This document shows, one piece after another, positions 40,671-51,299 of a DNA stretch of 64,000 nt (position 1 is the stretch's first letter; each line of letters opens with the position of its first letter). The DNA lies in contig RPFO01000041.1 in NCBI GenBank assembly GCA_009746045.1, positions 5,112,420-5,176,419 on the forward strand. Direction: 5' to 3'. Below the pieces are notes generated by a model. That model worked only from the letters and a program-made list of their open reading frames with translations, made no database searches and was not told the origin of the DNA. This DNA is from Mesostigma viride (Eukaryota > Streptophyta > Mesostigmatophyceae > Mesostigmatales > Mesostigmataceae). The translations under genes and the position numbers were made by a program.

Positions 40671-40736
40671 TTCAAGCAGCAATACTCGTTTCTACCTGCG
40701 TGCGACTGCAGCGGCCGAGTGCTGCAACTTGCCTTC

Positions 40737-42040
40737 ACGTCCCAGTCTTCACGTGTCAGTCCTGGTCTTCACGTCTTCACGTCTTCACGTCTTCACGTCT
40801 TCACGTCTTCACGTCTTCACGTCTTCACGACTTCACCTGAACTTGCGGCGTATCGTATCTTTGATACCTTGCATGCACGTCTTCACGTCTTCACGTCTTC
40901 ACCGCGTCTTCACCTGTCTTCACCACGTCTTCACGTCTTCGCGTCTTCACGTCTTCACGGCTTCACCTGAACACCTGAACTTCACCTGAACTTGCCGTAT
41001 CGTGTCTTCACGTCTTCACGTCTTCACGTCTTCACGTCTTCACGTCTTCACCGCGTCTTCACCTGTCTTCACCACGTCTTCACGGCTTCACGGCTTCACG
41101 TCTTCACGGCTTCACCTGAACACCTGAACTTCACCTGAACTTGCCGTATCGTGTCTTCACGTCTTCACGTCTTCACGTCTTCACGTCTTCACGTCTTCAC
41201 CGCGTCTTCACCTGTCTTCACCACGTCTTCACGCTTCACGTCTTCACGTCTTCACGGCTTCACCTGAACACCTGAACTTCACCTGAACTTGCCGTATCGT
41301 GTCTTCACGTCTTCACGTCTTCACGTCTTCACGTCTTCACGTCTTCACCGCGTCTTCACCTGTCTTCACCACGTCTTCACGGCTTCACGGCTTCACGTCT
41401 TCACGGCTTCACCTGAACACCTGAACTTCACCTGAACTTGCCGTATCGTGTCTTCACGTCTTCACGTCTTCACGTCTTCACGTCTTCACCGCGTCTTCAC
41501 CTGTCTTCACCACGTCTTCACGGCTTCACGTCTTCACGTCTTCACGGCTTCACCTGAACACCTGAACTTCACCTGAACTTGCCGTATCGTGTCTTCACGT
41601 CTTCACGTCTTCACGTCTTCACGTCTTCACGTCTTCACCGCGTCTTCACCTGTCTTCACCACGTCTTCACGGCTTCACGGCTTCACGTCTTCACGGCTTC
41701 ACCTGAACACCTGAACTTCACCTGAACTTGCCGTATCGTGTCTTCACGTCTTCACGTCTTCACGTCTTCACGTCTTCACGTCTTCACCGCGTCTTCACCT
41801 GTCTTCACCACGTCTTCACGGCTTCACGGCTTCACGTCTTCACGGCTTCACCTGAACACCTGAACTTCACCTGAACTTGCCGTATCGTGTCTTCACGTCT
41901 TCACGTCTTCACGTCTTCACGTCTTCACGTCTTCACCGCGTCTTCACCTGTCTTCACCACGTCTTCACGGCTTCACGGCTTCACGTCTTCACCGCGTCTT
42001 CACCTGTCTTCACCACGTCTTCACGGCTTCACCTGAACAC
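40737..42040. repeat. 8-bp CTTCACGT minisatellite with 149-bp higher-order unit
   Basis: The 8-mer runs are grouped in a higher-order unit marked by TTGCCGTATCGTG at 40992, 41141, 41289, 41438, 41579, 41728 and 41877. The period is 148-149 bp, with one shorter unit of 141 bp. Confidence 0.93.
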
Positions 42041-42290
42041 CTGAACTTTGCGTATCGTATCTTTCATACATTGCATCATTTGCATGCCTTGGAGCTGCAC
42101 GTCTTCAAGCAGTGTCACCCAGTTCCCGCTTGATTCAAATGCACTTCGCGCTTGAATTCGTGACTTCGCCCCGCTCAAGGTGGAAAGAATGATGGGCACT
42201 AGCCACGGGAACTATGCCCGATGCTGATAGCCGAAGCGATGACATGGACGAATTGATTGATTTGTGTTATGCCGGGGACGATTGTAGAAA

Positions 42291-42561
42291 ATGGGTGCTA
42301 GGAAAGAAATCTGGTGCCATGAAAGTAGATTTTTTGGCCGGTGCAAACCACCAATGCGCCGGCCGATGTGGCAAGGTCCTGCACGGCAGCCAGAGCGCAC
42401 CCAGCCAGAGCGTACCCAGCCGCTGCCGCCGCCGACCCCCGTACTGGTGGGCGTGGAACAGACGATGAGAGAGATGCAACGAGCTATGGAGAACCAAAGC
42501 AAGAAGGTTGAAGAGCTTGGTTTGCAGCTGCGTCAAGAGGTGCAGAAACAAGTGGTCCAGC

Positions 42562-42600
<39 letters not shown>

Positions 42601-42637
42601 TGCAGCAGCAACTGCAGCAGCAACTGCAGCAACAACT

Positions 42638-42706
<69 letters not shown>

Positions 42707-44755
42707 CTTCAGTTCCCGCAGGCAGCGTCGGCAATGTCGCAGTTTCCACAGGCATTCAATGTCGGCACTGCAGCAGTTTTCGCAGGGACCGTCGGCAGCA
42801 GAGCAGTTCCCGCAGGGATCATCGGTGGTGCAGCAGTTCTTTGTGAGTCATTCGTGTAGTGTTGAGTGGGTGGGGGGGGGGGGGGGGGGGGGTGTAGGGG
42901 GGTTTGACTGTGTGACTGCGTGGCTGCTTGGCTGGAAAGGAGGGTGCGTGGCTGTGTGGCTGCGTGGCTGCGCTGCTGCGTGGCTGCGTGGCTGCTTGGC
43001 TGGAAAGGAGGGTGCGTGGCTGTGTGGCTGCGTGGCTGCGCTGCTGCGTGGCTGCGTGGCTGCGCTGCTGCGTGGCTGCGTGGCTGCGTGGCTGCGTGGC
43101 TGCGTGGCTGTGTGGCTGCGTGGCTGCGTGGCTGCGTGGCTGCGTGGCTGGAAAGGAGGGTGCGTGGCTGTGTGGCTGCGTGGCTGCGCTGCTGCGTGGC
43201 TGCGTGGCTGCGTGGCTGCTTGGCTGGAAAGGAGGGTGCGTGGCTGTGTGGCTGCGTGGCTGCGCTGCTGCGTGGCTGCGTGGCTGCGTGGCTGCGTGGC
43301 TGCGTGGCTGCGTAGCTGCGTGGCTGGAAAGGAGGGTGCGTGGCTGTGTGGCTGCGTGGCTGCGCTGCTGCGTGGCTGCGTGGCTGCGCTGCTGCGTGGC
43401 TGCGTGGCTGCGTGGCTGTGTGGCTGCGTGGCTGCGCTGCTGCGTGGCTGCGTGGCTGCGTGGCTGCTTGGCTGGAAAGGAGGGTGCGTGGCTGTGTGGC
43501 TGCGTGGCTGCGCTGCTGCGTGGCTGCGTGGCTGCTTGGCTGGAAAGGAGGGTGCGTGGCTGTGTGGCTGCGTGGCTGCGCTGCTGCGTGGCTGCGTGGC
43601 TGCGTGGCTGCGTGGCTGGAAAGGAGGGTGCGTGGCTGTGTGGCTGCGTGGCTGCGCTGCTGCGTGGCTGCGTGGCTGCGTGGCTGCGTGGCTGCGCTGC
43701 TGCGTGGCTGCGTGGCTGCGTGGCTGTGTGGCTGCGTGGCTGCGTGGCTGCGCTGCTGCGTGGCTGCGTGGCTGCGTGGCTGCGTGGCTGCGTGGCTGCT
43801 TGGCTGGAAAGGAGGGTGCGTGGCTGTGTGGCTGCGTGGCTGCGCTGCTGCGTGGCTGCGTGGCTGCGTGGCTGGAAAGGAGGGTGCGTGGCTGTGTGGC
43901 TGCGTGGCTGCGCTGCTGCGTGGCTGCGTGGCTGCGTGGCTGCGTGGCTGCTTGGCTGGAAAGGAGGGTGCGTGGCTGTGTGGCTGCGTAGCTGCGCTGC
44001 TGCGTGGCTGCGTGGCTGCGTGGCTGCGTGGCTGCGTGGCTGCGTGGCTGCGTGGCTGCGTGGCTGCGTGGCTGCGTGGCTGCGTGGCTGCGTGGCTGCG
44101 TGGCTGCGTGGCTGCGTGGCTGCGTGGCTGCGTGGCTGGAAAGGAGGGTGCGTGGCTGTGTGGCTGCGTGGCTGCGTGGCTGCGTGGCTGCGTGGCTGCG
44201 TGGCTGCGTGGCTGCTTGGCTGGAAAGGAGGGTGCGTGGCTGTGTGGCTGCGTAGCTGCGCTGCTGCGTGGCTGCGTGGCTGCGTGGCTGCGTGGCTGCG
44301 TGGCTGCGTGGCTGCGTGGCTGCGTGGCTGCGTGGCTGCGTGGCTGCGTGGCTGCGTGGCTGGAAAGGAGGGTGCGTGGCTGTGTGGCTGCGTGGCTGCG
44401 CTGCTGCGTGGCTGCGTGGCTGCGTGGCTGCGTGGCTGGCTGGGGGGGGGGTGGGTGCCGGGTGCGTGGATGCGTGGATGTGTGGCTGGGTGGGTGCGTC
44501 ACTGCGTGGCTGGCTGGCTCTGTGGCTGCGTGGGCGGCTGGATGGCCGGGTCAGCGTGGCTTCGTGTTCAATGGGATGCTAATATGTTGTTGCCTTTGGA
44601 TGCCACAGTTCATGGATTCTTTTGTTCACATGCAGGTGCTGCCGTCTTCCCCATCGACGTCGTCAAGACCGATGTCGCCAAGAAGGATGATGCAATCACT
44701 CTCGGCCATGTTTAACTCATGTGGGCCTTCATGGCCATACGGGAAATATTATTGA
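42291..44755 (+). CDS. Candidate two-exon gene: coiled coil and polyglutamine protein
   Basis: Exon 1 (42291-42842) encodes a Pro-rich stretch, a clear coiled coil (EQTMREMQRAMENQSKKVEE, LGLQLRQEVQKQVVQLEQ) and glutamine runs from CAG repeats, then QFSQGPSAAEQFPQG. It ends at a good donor, TTT|GTGAGT. An acceptor TTCACATGCAG|GTG at 44635 opens exon 2 (44636-44755) in the same phase, with a Ser/Pro/Met-rich end (SPRRMMQSLSAMFNS) and a stop. The intron of 1.8 kb is almost wholly the GCTGCGTG minisatellite. The total is 223 aa, and the start may lie further upstream. A different frame across the exon join is also open, so the model is tentative. I recognise no family. Confidence 0.4.
42890..44445. 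repeat. 8-bp GCTGCGTG minisatellite with GGAAAGGAGG punctuation
   Basis: Tandem 8-mers are broken at irregular intervals by a block containing GGCTGGAAAGGAGGGTGCGT and then GGCTGTGTGG and GCGCTGCTGCG. The ORFs of up to 597 codons on both strands (AWLRGCVA and its frame shifts) come from the 8-mer being read through all three frames in 24 bp. Confidence 0.95.
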
Positions 44756-45231
44756 ATCATTTCTTTGACACTGAGTTGGCACTACGCAACACCTTTGATG
44801 CACATGAGTGCAGGGCGCATGTGTTGAAACCATGCAACCATGGCGATCCCTCAAAAAGTTTGGTTATGTAATAAGTGACACAATTATTCCGGACGTATGA
44901 TGGCCCAACGTCCTGTAAGGTTGAGTTGTCTTGGAGGAGGAGCGTGATGACCGCGGAAGCCGCGTGGGTGTCTGTAGTGCTATATCTTGAAGATGTACGG
45001 TCTTGGAAGAGTTATGGTCTTGGAATCATATAATAATGAGCTTGGAATAAAGTTGCGGGCAGCCTTCAATTGGCATATGTTGTCTCATTGCGTTAATGGG
45101 TCAATTGTCTTAGTTTATATAATGTATATCTTGGGAAACTCATTGCTTCAATAAAATGCATGCTAGGCGCAATCAACCCCCACAAACACATCTGAAAACT
45201 GCACAGTGCATCAAATGTATCCTAGACAAAA

Positions 45232-45260
45232 AAATGTATCCTAATCCGGTAAAACCACCC
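45232..45260 (-). repeat. Right TIR of the 9.8-kb element
   Basis: This repeat is identical to the reverse complement of the left TIR. A second AAATGTATCC lies about 20 bp further inside, in direct orientation. Confidence 0.9.
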
Positions 45261-45300
45261 ACAATTTGTTACGTCCGTCTGAAAGGGCCGGCCCGTAACA

Positions 45301-46738
45301 GCCATGCCCACTGCAGACCGGCGTCTGGCAGGGTTGCGTCCTGTCGCCGTACCTGTTCATTATTGTAGTGGATTATGTTATGCGCCAGGCACGTGCTCGC
45401 TTTGCTAGCATTGCAGGCCGTGCCCCTGGCCTAGCGATCACGAACGAGCTTGGAGAAGGGGGGCCGACTAACAAGCAGAATTTACTAGCTGACCTCATTT
45501 ATGCCGACGACATCACGCTCATCGAGAAGCCGCAGTCTGCCCAACTTTGGCTGGACTGCCTGGCGCTCGAGGCTCGGGCGGTTGGTCTAGTAGAAATCAG
45601 CCCCAAAACGGAGGCCCTGGCCCTCGGCATGGCAGGGCCCCCACCCACACTCCGCCTCTTAGACGACACCAAGGTCAACTACCCTCCTTCAGGCCGCTTC
45701 AAGCTGCTCCGCAGTTGGCTTCCCGACTGCGAGGACAGCATGACGACACGGATCGGCATGGCGTGGGCGCACCTCCATGACCACCGCCGCTGGTGGAGCA
45801 ATCCCGCCCTACCCCGGATCGTCAAGCGTGACCGGTCTTCAAGGTCGTCATTCTGACGATCCTGACCTACGGCGCCGAGACCTGGACACTGACGCAGGAG
45901 CTGGAGCAACGACTCGACGGCACCGTCACCAATTAATTAATTAATTAGACTCGTGCTCCCGTTGGGGAGTCACGGAGCATTAACCCCGATGGATGGATGG
46001 ATGGGTGCAAGCAGTCCTACCGGTCTAATCTATCTACATCGGCTACATGCTACATCTATCTAACAGCATTCTAACTACAACATCTATCTAGGCAGCCGCA
46101 CGCTGCCCTAGGGGAGCTATCTGGCGTGCCTCCCACGGGATTGCACACGCGGGCGCTTCCCCACTGGGGGGGGCTCGTTGTCCTCTATGACCTGGGCCCA
46201 CTTGGCCTTGTCCATCATCTTCTTCCAAATCACAGAGAGGCCTACCGTCACCAAGATGCTGCGCAAGGCCCTATCCCCTTTGGTTTGCACATTAGTAATG
46301 AGGATTTGTACGCTGATTTGCCCTATGTTTCCCACATTATTAGGCACAGGCGCCTGGGCCTAGCCGGGCACCTGGCCGGCACAGATCAGGTAGACACATC
46401 GGATAGACTAGCTGGCACCAAGCCCGCCCAGCCTGGGCGATATGTCCTCACCAGGCTCACCTGGCGTGCCCCAGGCCGCGCGCGGCAGGGCCGCCACCCG
46501 TGGACTTTTCAGTTTTCGTGATAGACTCGGCATGGACATGTGCTACACTAGACGTGACGGGCTCACACCCGGGCAGCCTCCTGGTTTGTCTGTAATATGG
46601 AGGCAGATGGTACGCAAGGATAGATGGCAAGTTGTGATGAAGGAGACCACCCCCAAGTCTGTGGGGGCTCCGCGTGTGACCGCGTATGGCATTCATAGCG
46701 ATTCGGGCCGCGGTGCCCACATGCACCCCTGTAACTAG
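45301..46738 (+). pseudogene. LINE reverse transcriptase fragment, split and frameshifted
   Basis: The sequence encodes GVWQGCVLSPYLFIIVVDYV and the catalytic LADLIYADDITLIE, then the thumb region to about 45840. A frame change follows, then LTYGAETWTLTQELEQRL up to the nested LINE. Beyond it, similarity resumes (MLRKALSPLV, RHRRLGLAGHLAGTDQVDTS). It ends in a C-terminal segment LSVIWRQMVRKDRWQVVMKE after another frame change near 46500. The N-terminal half is absent. Confidence 0.85.
45933..46243 (-). mobile_element. 311-bp LINE 3' end, nested
   Basis: The insert is flanked by the 11-bp duplication ACCGTCACCAA at 45922-45932 and 46244-46254. It carries the last 41 codons of a LINE ORF2 (46243-46117: WKKMMDKAKWAQVIED to a basic end), a short 3' UTR with a GGAT repeat and a stem-loop, and a TTAATTAATTAATT tail. 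Confidence 0.88.
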
Positions 46739-47247
46739 GACCTAGATAGCTTACACCATCCATTCCATCCCATGTTCCCCTCCCATCGAGGACGCTCACG
46801 TGACGCAGTCACGTGTCTATTAATTAATTAATTAATTCATTCCACGACATTGGAACACCATGCGCCCAGGAGTTAATACAGCTAGTTAACTATTAATTGG
46901 CTAATGTACGAAAGAGACAACTAATGTACGCGTAACTGCATCACGTGAGCATAAGTCCTCAGGGAAATGATTATTGGATGGCCAGGGCCGCGGTGGATGG
47001 TGTAGCTATCTATTTAGTTACACCAGTTTTAGATCCTAGTTAAAAAAATTAAATTAAATTAAATTATAACATGCCTCCGTGGGGGGGTCATGTAGCACAT
47101 ATTCCATGATGGATGGGGTGGAGGAAGCCGCGTGATCGAACTATCCTAACTCTAAGCTATCTAGAAAATCCTAACTACACTACTCATCAAAACGCCTCCT
47201 CCGCTTGGGGGGAGGTGGCTTGCCCACAGGGTCGGGCGTGTGTGCCT

Positions 47248-48595
47248 CAGTGATGGGTCATACGCGATACGCGTCGTACGCGGCCCCAGGTGTATAATGT
47301 ATAATACGCGGTGTATAATGTATTATACGCTGATCGTACGCTAACCGTTGAAACCCCCTTTTTTGGCATGGTTTTGAGGGGTTTTCAACATTCTGAGCAA
47401 CCAAGCATAGTCTGCTGGTGTTTTTCCATACCTTTTGCCTATACATGACATATATAGCATGACCTTTGGCATTGCCACCACTACCTAAATACAAGCTTAG
47501 TTTCTAACGGTCTAACTTGATAGTTTCTCTTCAAAATCGAGACAACATGCAACTAAGTATCAATACCAGTATCAATGCACAACTCACTGGAAAGGATAAT
47601 AAATTTGTAGAACTCAAGATATGCATGCACTATACATTGCCCCGAGGTGTCGATGACATTGAAGGGCGTCGATGGCATTGAAAGGCGCAAATGAATGCCT
47701 CGCACAGCTCCTCGTCCAGCTGCTCTTTGCTGAGCCCATAAGGTGCGGGCAAATTACCGTCGGTGGATTGGCCCTTTGATGATCCGCTTGGCCCAGCCGC
47801 CCCAGCAGCGCGCCCCGAGGTGTTGCTGGCATGAGGGGACACCCAGTTAGAGGCGTCGGTTTCTACAACGTCTGCACGCCTGTCTTTAAGTGCCGCCCGC
47901 ACATCAGCCTGCTTCTTGGCGTCACTAGTCGCCTTCCTCTTCCTGGTATTGCTTTCCTTCTCCGCCTGCTCGACCAGCAGCCTGTAACGGAGTACTCCAT
48001 CATCCATGTAGTAGTTATTTGTCTGCTGCCGATTCTTGAGGATGCGCTCTTTGCTAATGTATGTCCAGACAGTTTCGGATGTGGCCTCTTCTTCATCGGG
48101 CCGCACATCAGCATCGTGTTCCATTGACTCACGTGTCAGCCATGCCTGGATGTCGATATGCTACGATCTAGGTGCCAGACGACCACGACGTTGCTGGCAC
48201 ACCTTATCACCTTCTTGATCCAGATAAACAGGTGTACGTTTATTCCAAATATACTGTTGCTTATCACCTTCTTGATGATGAATCTTCAGCCTTCCCGCCT
48301 TCACCTTCCCGCCTTCACAAGTCACAATGAACGCGCTTTTAGCTTTAGTGCACTATACACTAGCTAGCTCATCACGCAATTATTTGTTCCTACTACAGGT
48401 CGGCGCGCCGCAGTCTAGGCAAGCAAATGCACCCACCTCGTAAGCCAAAAATATGCCAAAAAATACGCGAAAATACGCAAAAATACGCAAAAATACGCGT
48501 TGCGTATTAAAGTACCCCATTTTCATACGCGCCGCGTGCGTATCGCGAATAATACGCTAAATACGGCGTATAATACGGCGTATGACGCATCACTG
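47248..48595. mobile_element. hAT-type DNA transposon, 1348 bp, non-autonomous
   Basis: The TIRs are CAGTGATGGGTCATACGC at the left and, as the reverse complement, CAGTGATGCGTCATACGC at the right (one mismatch in 18). The target duplication is a perfect 8 bp, GTGTGCCT, at 47240-47247 and 48596-48603. CA(G)-starting ends and 8-bp duplications define the hAT superfamily. Subterminal regions are full of TAATACGC-type repeats. Confidence 0.93.
47630..48124 (-). CDS. 164-aa ORF inside the hAT element
   Basis: The ORF is acidic at the start and Lys/Arg-rich in the middle (EKESNTRKRKATSDAKKQAD), with a Ser/Gly linker and LSKEQLDEELCEAFI. I see no BED zinc finger, DDE core or hAT dimerisation motif. 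It may be a leftover N-terminal part of a transposase or a chance ORF; a role in mobility is unproven. Confidence 0.4.
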   Translation of the reverse strand: MEHDADVRPDEEEATSETVWTYISKERILKNRQQTNNYYMDDGVLRYRLLVEQAEKESNTRKRKATSDAKKQADVRAALKDRRADVVETDASNWVSPHASNTSGRAAGAAGPSGSSKGQSTDGNLPAPYGLSKEQLDEELCEAFICAFQCHRRPSMSSTPRGNV

Positions 48596-49145
48596 GTGTG
48601 CCTTGACAATCTTCTTCCACCGCGTCTTGTCCTGCATGGCAGTCCAAAGACGGGAGAGAGAGTGGATGCGGTGCTCAAACTGGGTTGGGACCACTAGGTC
48701 GTCCAGCAACATCTGAACGTAGTTCGTGACAGGTTTCCCGGCTACCCTTTTGGGAATGTCCGCGGGGCCAGGCCAGGTCAGAATGTGCCGCCCTGCATGG
48801 CTGGCCAAGCCGCTGGGGGCCGGCCAGACCAAGGGTGGTGTCGACCTGGCTGGTGCGGGCAAGGTGTCCTACAAATGCTATCCTACGCTGCCTAATCTCG
48901 TCCGAAACACGAGGCATGCCATGATACAAAGACTCTGATGACGGACGCTCGGAAAAACCTACATTAAGGACCTGTCGGAGCATCCTGTAAACCGTGCCGT
49001 CTAGCCTAGCTGCCAGTTTGGGTGGGAGGGTCCACGCCTCGGCGCCATACGTGAGCACCGTGATAGATGGAAAGAGAGAGCATGGATTGATAGACACGTG
49101 ACTGCGTCACGTGAGCATAAGTCCTCAGCGGGAGGGGAAGTCCTC

Positions 49146-49235
49146 AGTGGGAGAGGGGTGGTCCCACGCGGAATGGGGTCATTTTTTGCGCATTTTGCAA
49201 GAAAAAAACGCTAGTTTCAATCGTCCGATCGCGTT
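49146..49235. repeat. Dispersed repeat shared with 59465-59550 (inverted)
   Basis: The blocks GGTCCCACGCGGAATGGGGT and GCAAGAAAAAAACGCTAGTT recur in the opposite orientation at about 59490-59545. Both copies lie near LINE fragments of the (TTTAA)n family. Confidence 0.7.
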
Positions 49236-49425
49236 TTTTCGCGCGAATTTGGCGTCCGATCGCGTATTTTCGAGCTAATTTGGTGTCATAATGCTTAATT
49301 CATGTCAATTTGAGCGTACATTCCACATCAAGAGGCTTGAAATTTAGTAAAACATGTCAATCTAAGGGTATATTTCACATGGAGAGACTCGACAACAACC
49401 TAAACTTCGAATCTAAAACAATAGG

Positions 49426-50040
49426 ATGAGCATTGCCAACCACATGGAGCGCTCATCATTTCCCCTCAACTTTTTTCCTGTGGGGGAGGACGGAGGGAAG
49501 TTGAAGAGGCAGTTGTACTGGATGCCGCTAGACTACGTGATAAAGGTGGCAGAGCTGACGGACAGCAAGAGGAGGAAGTCGAAAACGCAAGAGCAGATTG
49601 CGGAAGCGAAATTACGGATTAGGCCCTCAAAAAATTAAGTGCGACTGACGACCCTCCTATTGGTGTCGTATCCAGACATCTGCCCATAAAGCATCACGTC
49701 TTCTAACTTTGCATACATTGGATTCTCCGGATCCTTGTTCCCTGCCTTCATAACGGCAGAAGTCCACCCATCAGACCAAAAGGCCTCTCGTGCTCCGAAG
49801 TCTTTTTCCCCGTCCATAGTTGTCTCACTTAATAAGTCTCATTTCCAACGTGGGCTTCTCATCACCCTCATTGCCCGCCCCCTTAGCCTCTCTTCCGCCC
49901 CCTTAGCCTTCCCTCCGGAAGTGTCAGCATGTTGAGCCGCTGGTCCGAAGTCCACCGCCACATTTGCCAAGTGTAGGATCCGCTCCACATCCTCCTTACC
50001 TGCGCGCATACCGATCAACCCATCAACGAGTGACTAAAAT
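49426..50040. pseudogene. Unrecognised coding-like remnants, both strands
   Basis: A plus-strand ORF of 70 codons (49426-49638; KRQLYWMPLDYVIKVAELTD) abuts minus-strand readings at 49635-49817 (ETTMDGEKDFGAREAFWSDG) and about 49850-50040 (VDGLIGMRAGKEDVERILHL). They look protein-like but end in stops, and no family is recognised. They probably belong to a decayed transposon or host gene. Confidence 0.3.
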
Positions 50041-50997
50041 CGAGTTATTAGAAGAAGAGGGATTGCCAAAGTTTGGATATCAAGTGAGGACACAATCCAC
50101 TCGCAGAAATTTTAGATTACCCTTCTTATAGTTTACCCTTGTTGTCTTTGCACATGGTGCGGTTCGTCCTTCAACCTCTCCTCGCAGATAGACCCGGGCT
50201 GGCATAATCTTACTACGTACTCAAGGCACGGAAAGTTGGGGGGGCAAAAGTGAAAGTTCCTGAGAGCCGACATGAAGATTCAAGGGTCGGCGGAGGAATC
50301 GGGAAGTCGTCCGTCAAATACGGTAAGCAGAGATTCTTAATACCTGGAATCGTCTTTTCGACGCACACCAAACCCGTAAAGGAAGGTTGACCTGCGTTGG
50401 ATACGTCCGATTTCTGAAATCCTGGACACGGGGGCAACTAGCAAACTACACGAAAACTCACGAAAATCGGTGTCAAATGCCTGGGCAGCAACCCAGAATT
50501 ACGGCTTGATCAGGCATTTTTTTTTTTTTTGAGAGTTTTATCGAGACAAATGAAAAAGACAATCCGAGCGTTATCCGTTCCTCGCTGCCAGATTCTACTG
50601 GATACCATGGATGCGCTGACTCGCGTTGACCAAGCTTTATTCTTTGGGTTATCGGCTTCCCAACTTTCCGTGTACTAGACTGGGCCTAAGCCTAAACATA
50701 GTACCTCGAGCTACCATGGTCCGGATTCTCCCGATTTCTGGCCTGCGCTGGTTGTCTCTTTGATAGTACTGCTGGTTGTCTCCTTGATAGTACCACCGAT
50801 ACTAAATATATCCGGCCCTCGGCCACTACACATTCTCTGCTGCCCATGTGCGGCGTGAGACACAACAACAACAACAACAAGCCTAAACAGTACGGCGTCC
50901 AGGTCCGCGCCGACCCAGGGGCCCGCTAGCCCTCCAGGTCCACGCAGTCCTCCCGGAGCCGCGGGCAACACTCCTTAAAAGAACTTCCGCAGGTACT

Positions 50998-51240
50998 TAC
51001 TTACTCCTTAAAGAAGCCGGCGGTAAGGGTCCCCAAGGCCCCGAACTCCAAGACGAAGGGCACCACACGGTGGTGCCCGACATCGCCTTAGGCCGTGGGC
51101 TTGGCCCGCTCAACCCGATCCGCCGGGTAGCCCGGCCGCCGCCTGGGATGCACCAACTGAACCATGCGCACATGGCTAAGAGCCAAGGGGCGAGCCACAG
51201 AAACGTCAATGAGCAAGTGCCGGCTGTCTTATATATTTGA
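50998..51240 (-). pseudogene. C-terminal fragment of a site-specific-type LINE ORF
   Basis: The minus-strand reading RHLLIDVSVARPLALSHVRM continues with basic residues and, after one in-frame stop, HRVVPFVLEFGALGTL. The pair of an Asp-Val strand and a VPFVxExxGALG block is the usual end of LINE proteins that carry a restriction-like endonuclease (R2 and NeSL type). That endonuclease cuts the target site. The fragment is short and dead. The assignment rests on motif memory only. Confidence 0.45.
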
Positions 51241-51299
51241 AACATTAAGGAGACAACCACATGGCAGCAAGTATCACGGTTTTCCATATACACCGTTTC

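Larger units (their letters stand above)
35437..45260. mobile_element. 9.8-kb DNA transposon-like element with 29-bp TIRs
   Basis: The ends are perfect 29-bp inverted repeats starting GGGTGGTTTTACCGGATTAG, at 35437-35465 and 45232-45260. The flanks are the two parts of one LTR, which proves insertion. Extra copies of AAATGTATCC lie just inside each end. Inside are a minus-strand gene (36739-38269), a plus-strand two-exon candidate gene (42291-44755) and three large minisatellites. No known transposase motif is visible. The target duplication is not clean (CCATT on the left, CAATT on the right), so I name no superfamily. Confidence 0.8.
34798..45300 (-). mobile_element. Ty3-D 5' LTR, split by a 9.8-kb insertion
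   Basis: The part at 34798-35436 is the reverse complement of the Ty3-C LTR (5899-6566) down to its TATTCCATT motif. The last 33 bp of the LTR (TGTTACGTCCGTC to GCCCGTAACA) appear at 45268-45300, beyond the insertion. Confidence 0.85.
45301..46838 (+). mobile_element. 5'-truncated LINE with (TTAA)n tail, holding a second LINE
   Basis: The insert begins inside reverse transcriptase sequence right after the LTR end and finishes in a TTAATTAATTAATTAATT tail at 46820-46838. A stem-loop with arms CACGTGAC and GTCACGTG lies just before the tail (46797-46815). It is interrupted at 45933-46243 by another LINE end. Confidence 0.82.
47041..49062 (-). mobile_element. 5'-truncated LINE with (TTTAA)n tail, split by a hAT element
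   Basis: The minus-strand copy matches the C-terminal part and 3' UTR of the LINE at 20620-23608. It ends in an AATTAAATTAAATTAAAT tail at 47041-47065. It is cut at 47248-48595 by a hAT element. No convincing target duplication of the LINE itself was found. Confidence 0.85.
47180..49062 (-). pseudogene. LINE reverse transcriptase C-terminus, interrupted
   Basis: The reading LTYGAEAWTLPPKLAARL to SQVDTTLGLAGP matches the copy at 22970-23210 almost residue for residue. A frameshift near 48795 moves the reading to HILTWPGPADIPKRV. The last codons, up to the stop at 47180, lie beyond the hAT insertion. Confidence 0.82.

Noticed and set aside
42214-42468. ORF starting MPDADSRSDDMDEL as the true start of the polyglutamine gene
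   Set aside because: It is in a different frame from the coiled-coil region and stops before it; joining the two would need an unsupported frame change or intron.
42709-44715. ORFs up to 597 codons of AWLRGCVA-type or HAATQPRS-type repeats on both strands
   Set aside because: An 8-bp unit without stop codons is open in all six frames. Only the non-repeat flanks at 42291-42842 and 44636-44755 were kept as possible exons.
35437-45260. Assignment of the TIR element to Harbinger, CACTA or another named superfamily
   Set aside because: The target duplication is not clean and no diagnostic transposase is present.
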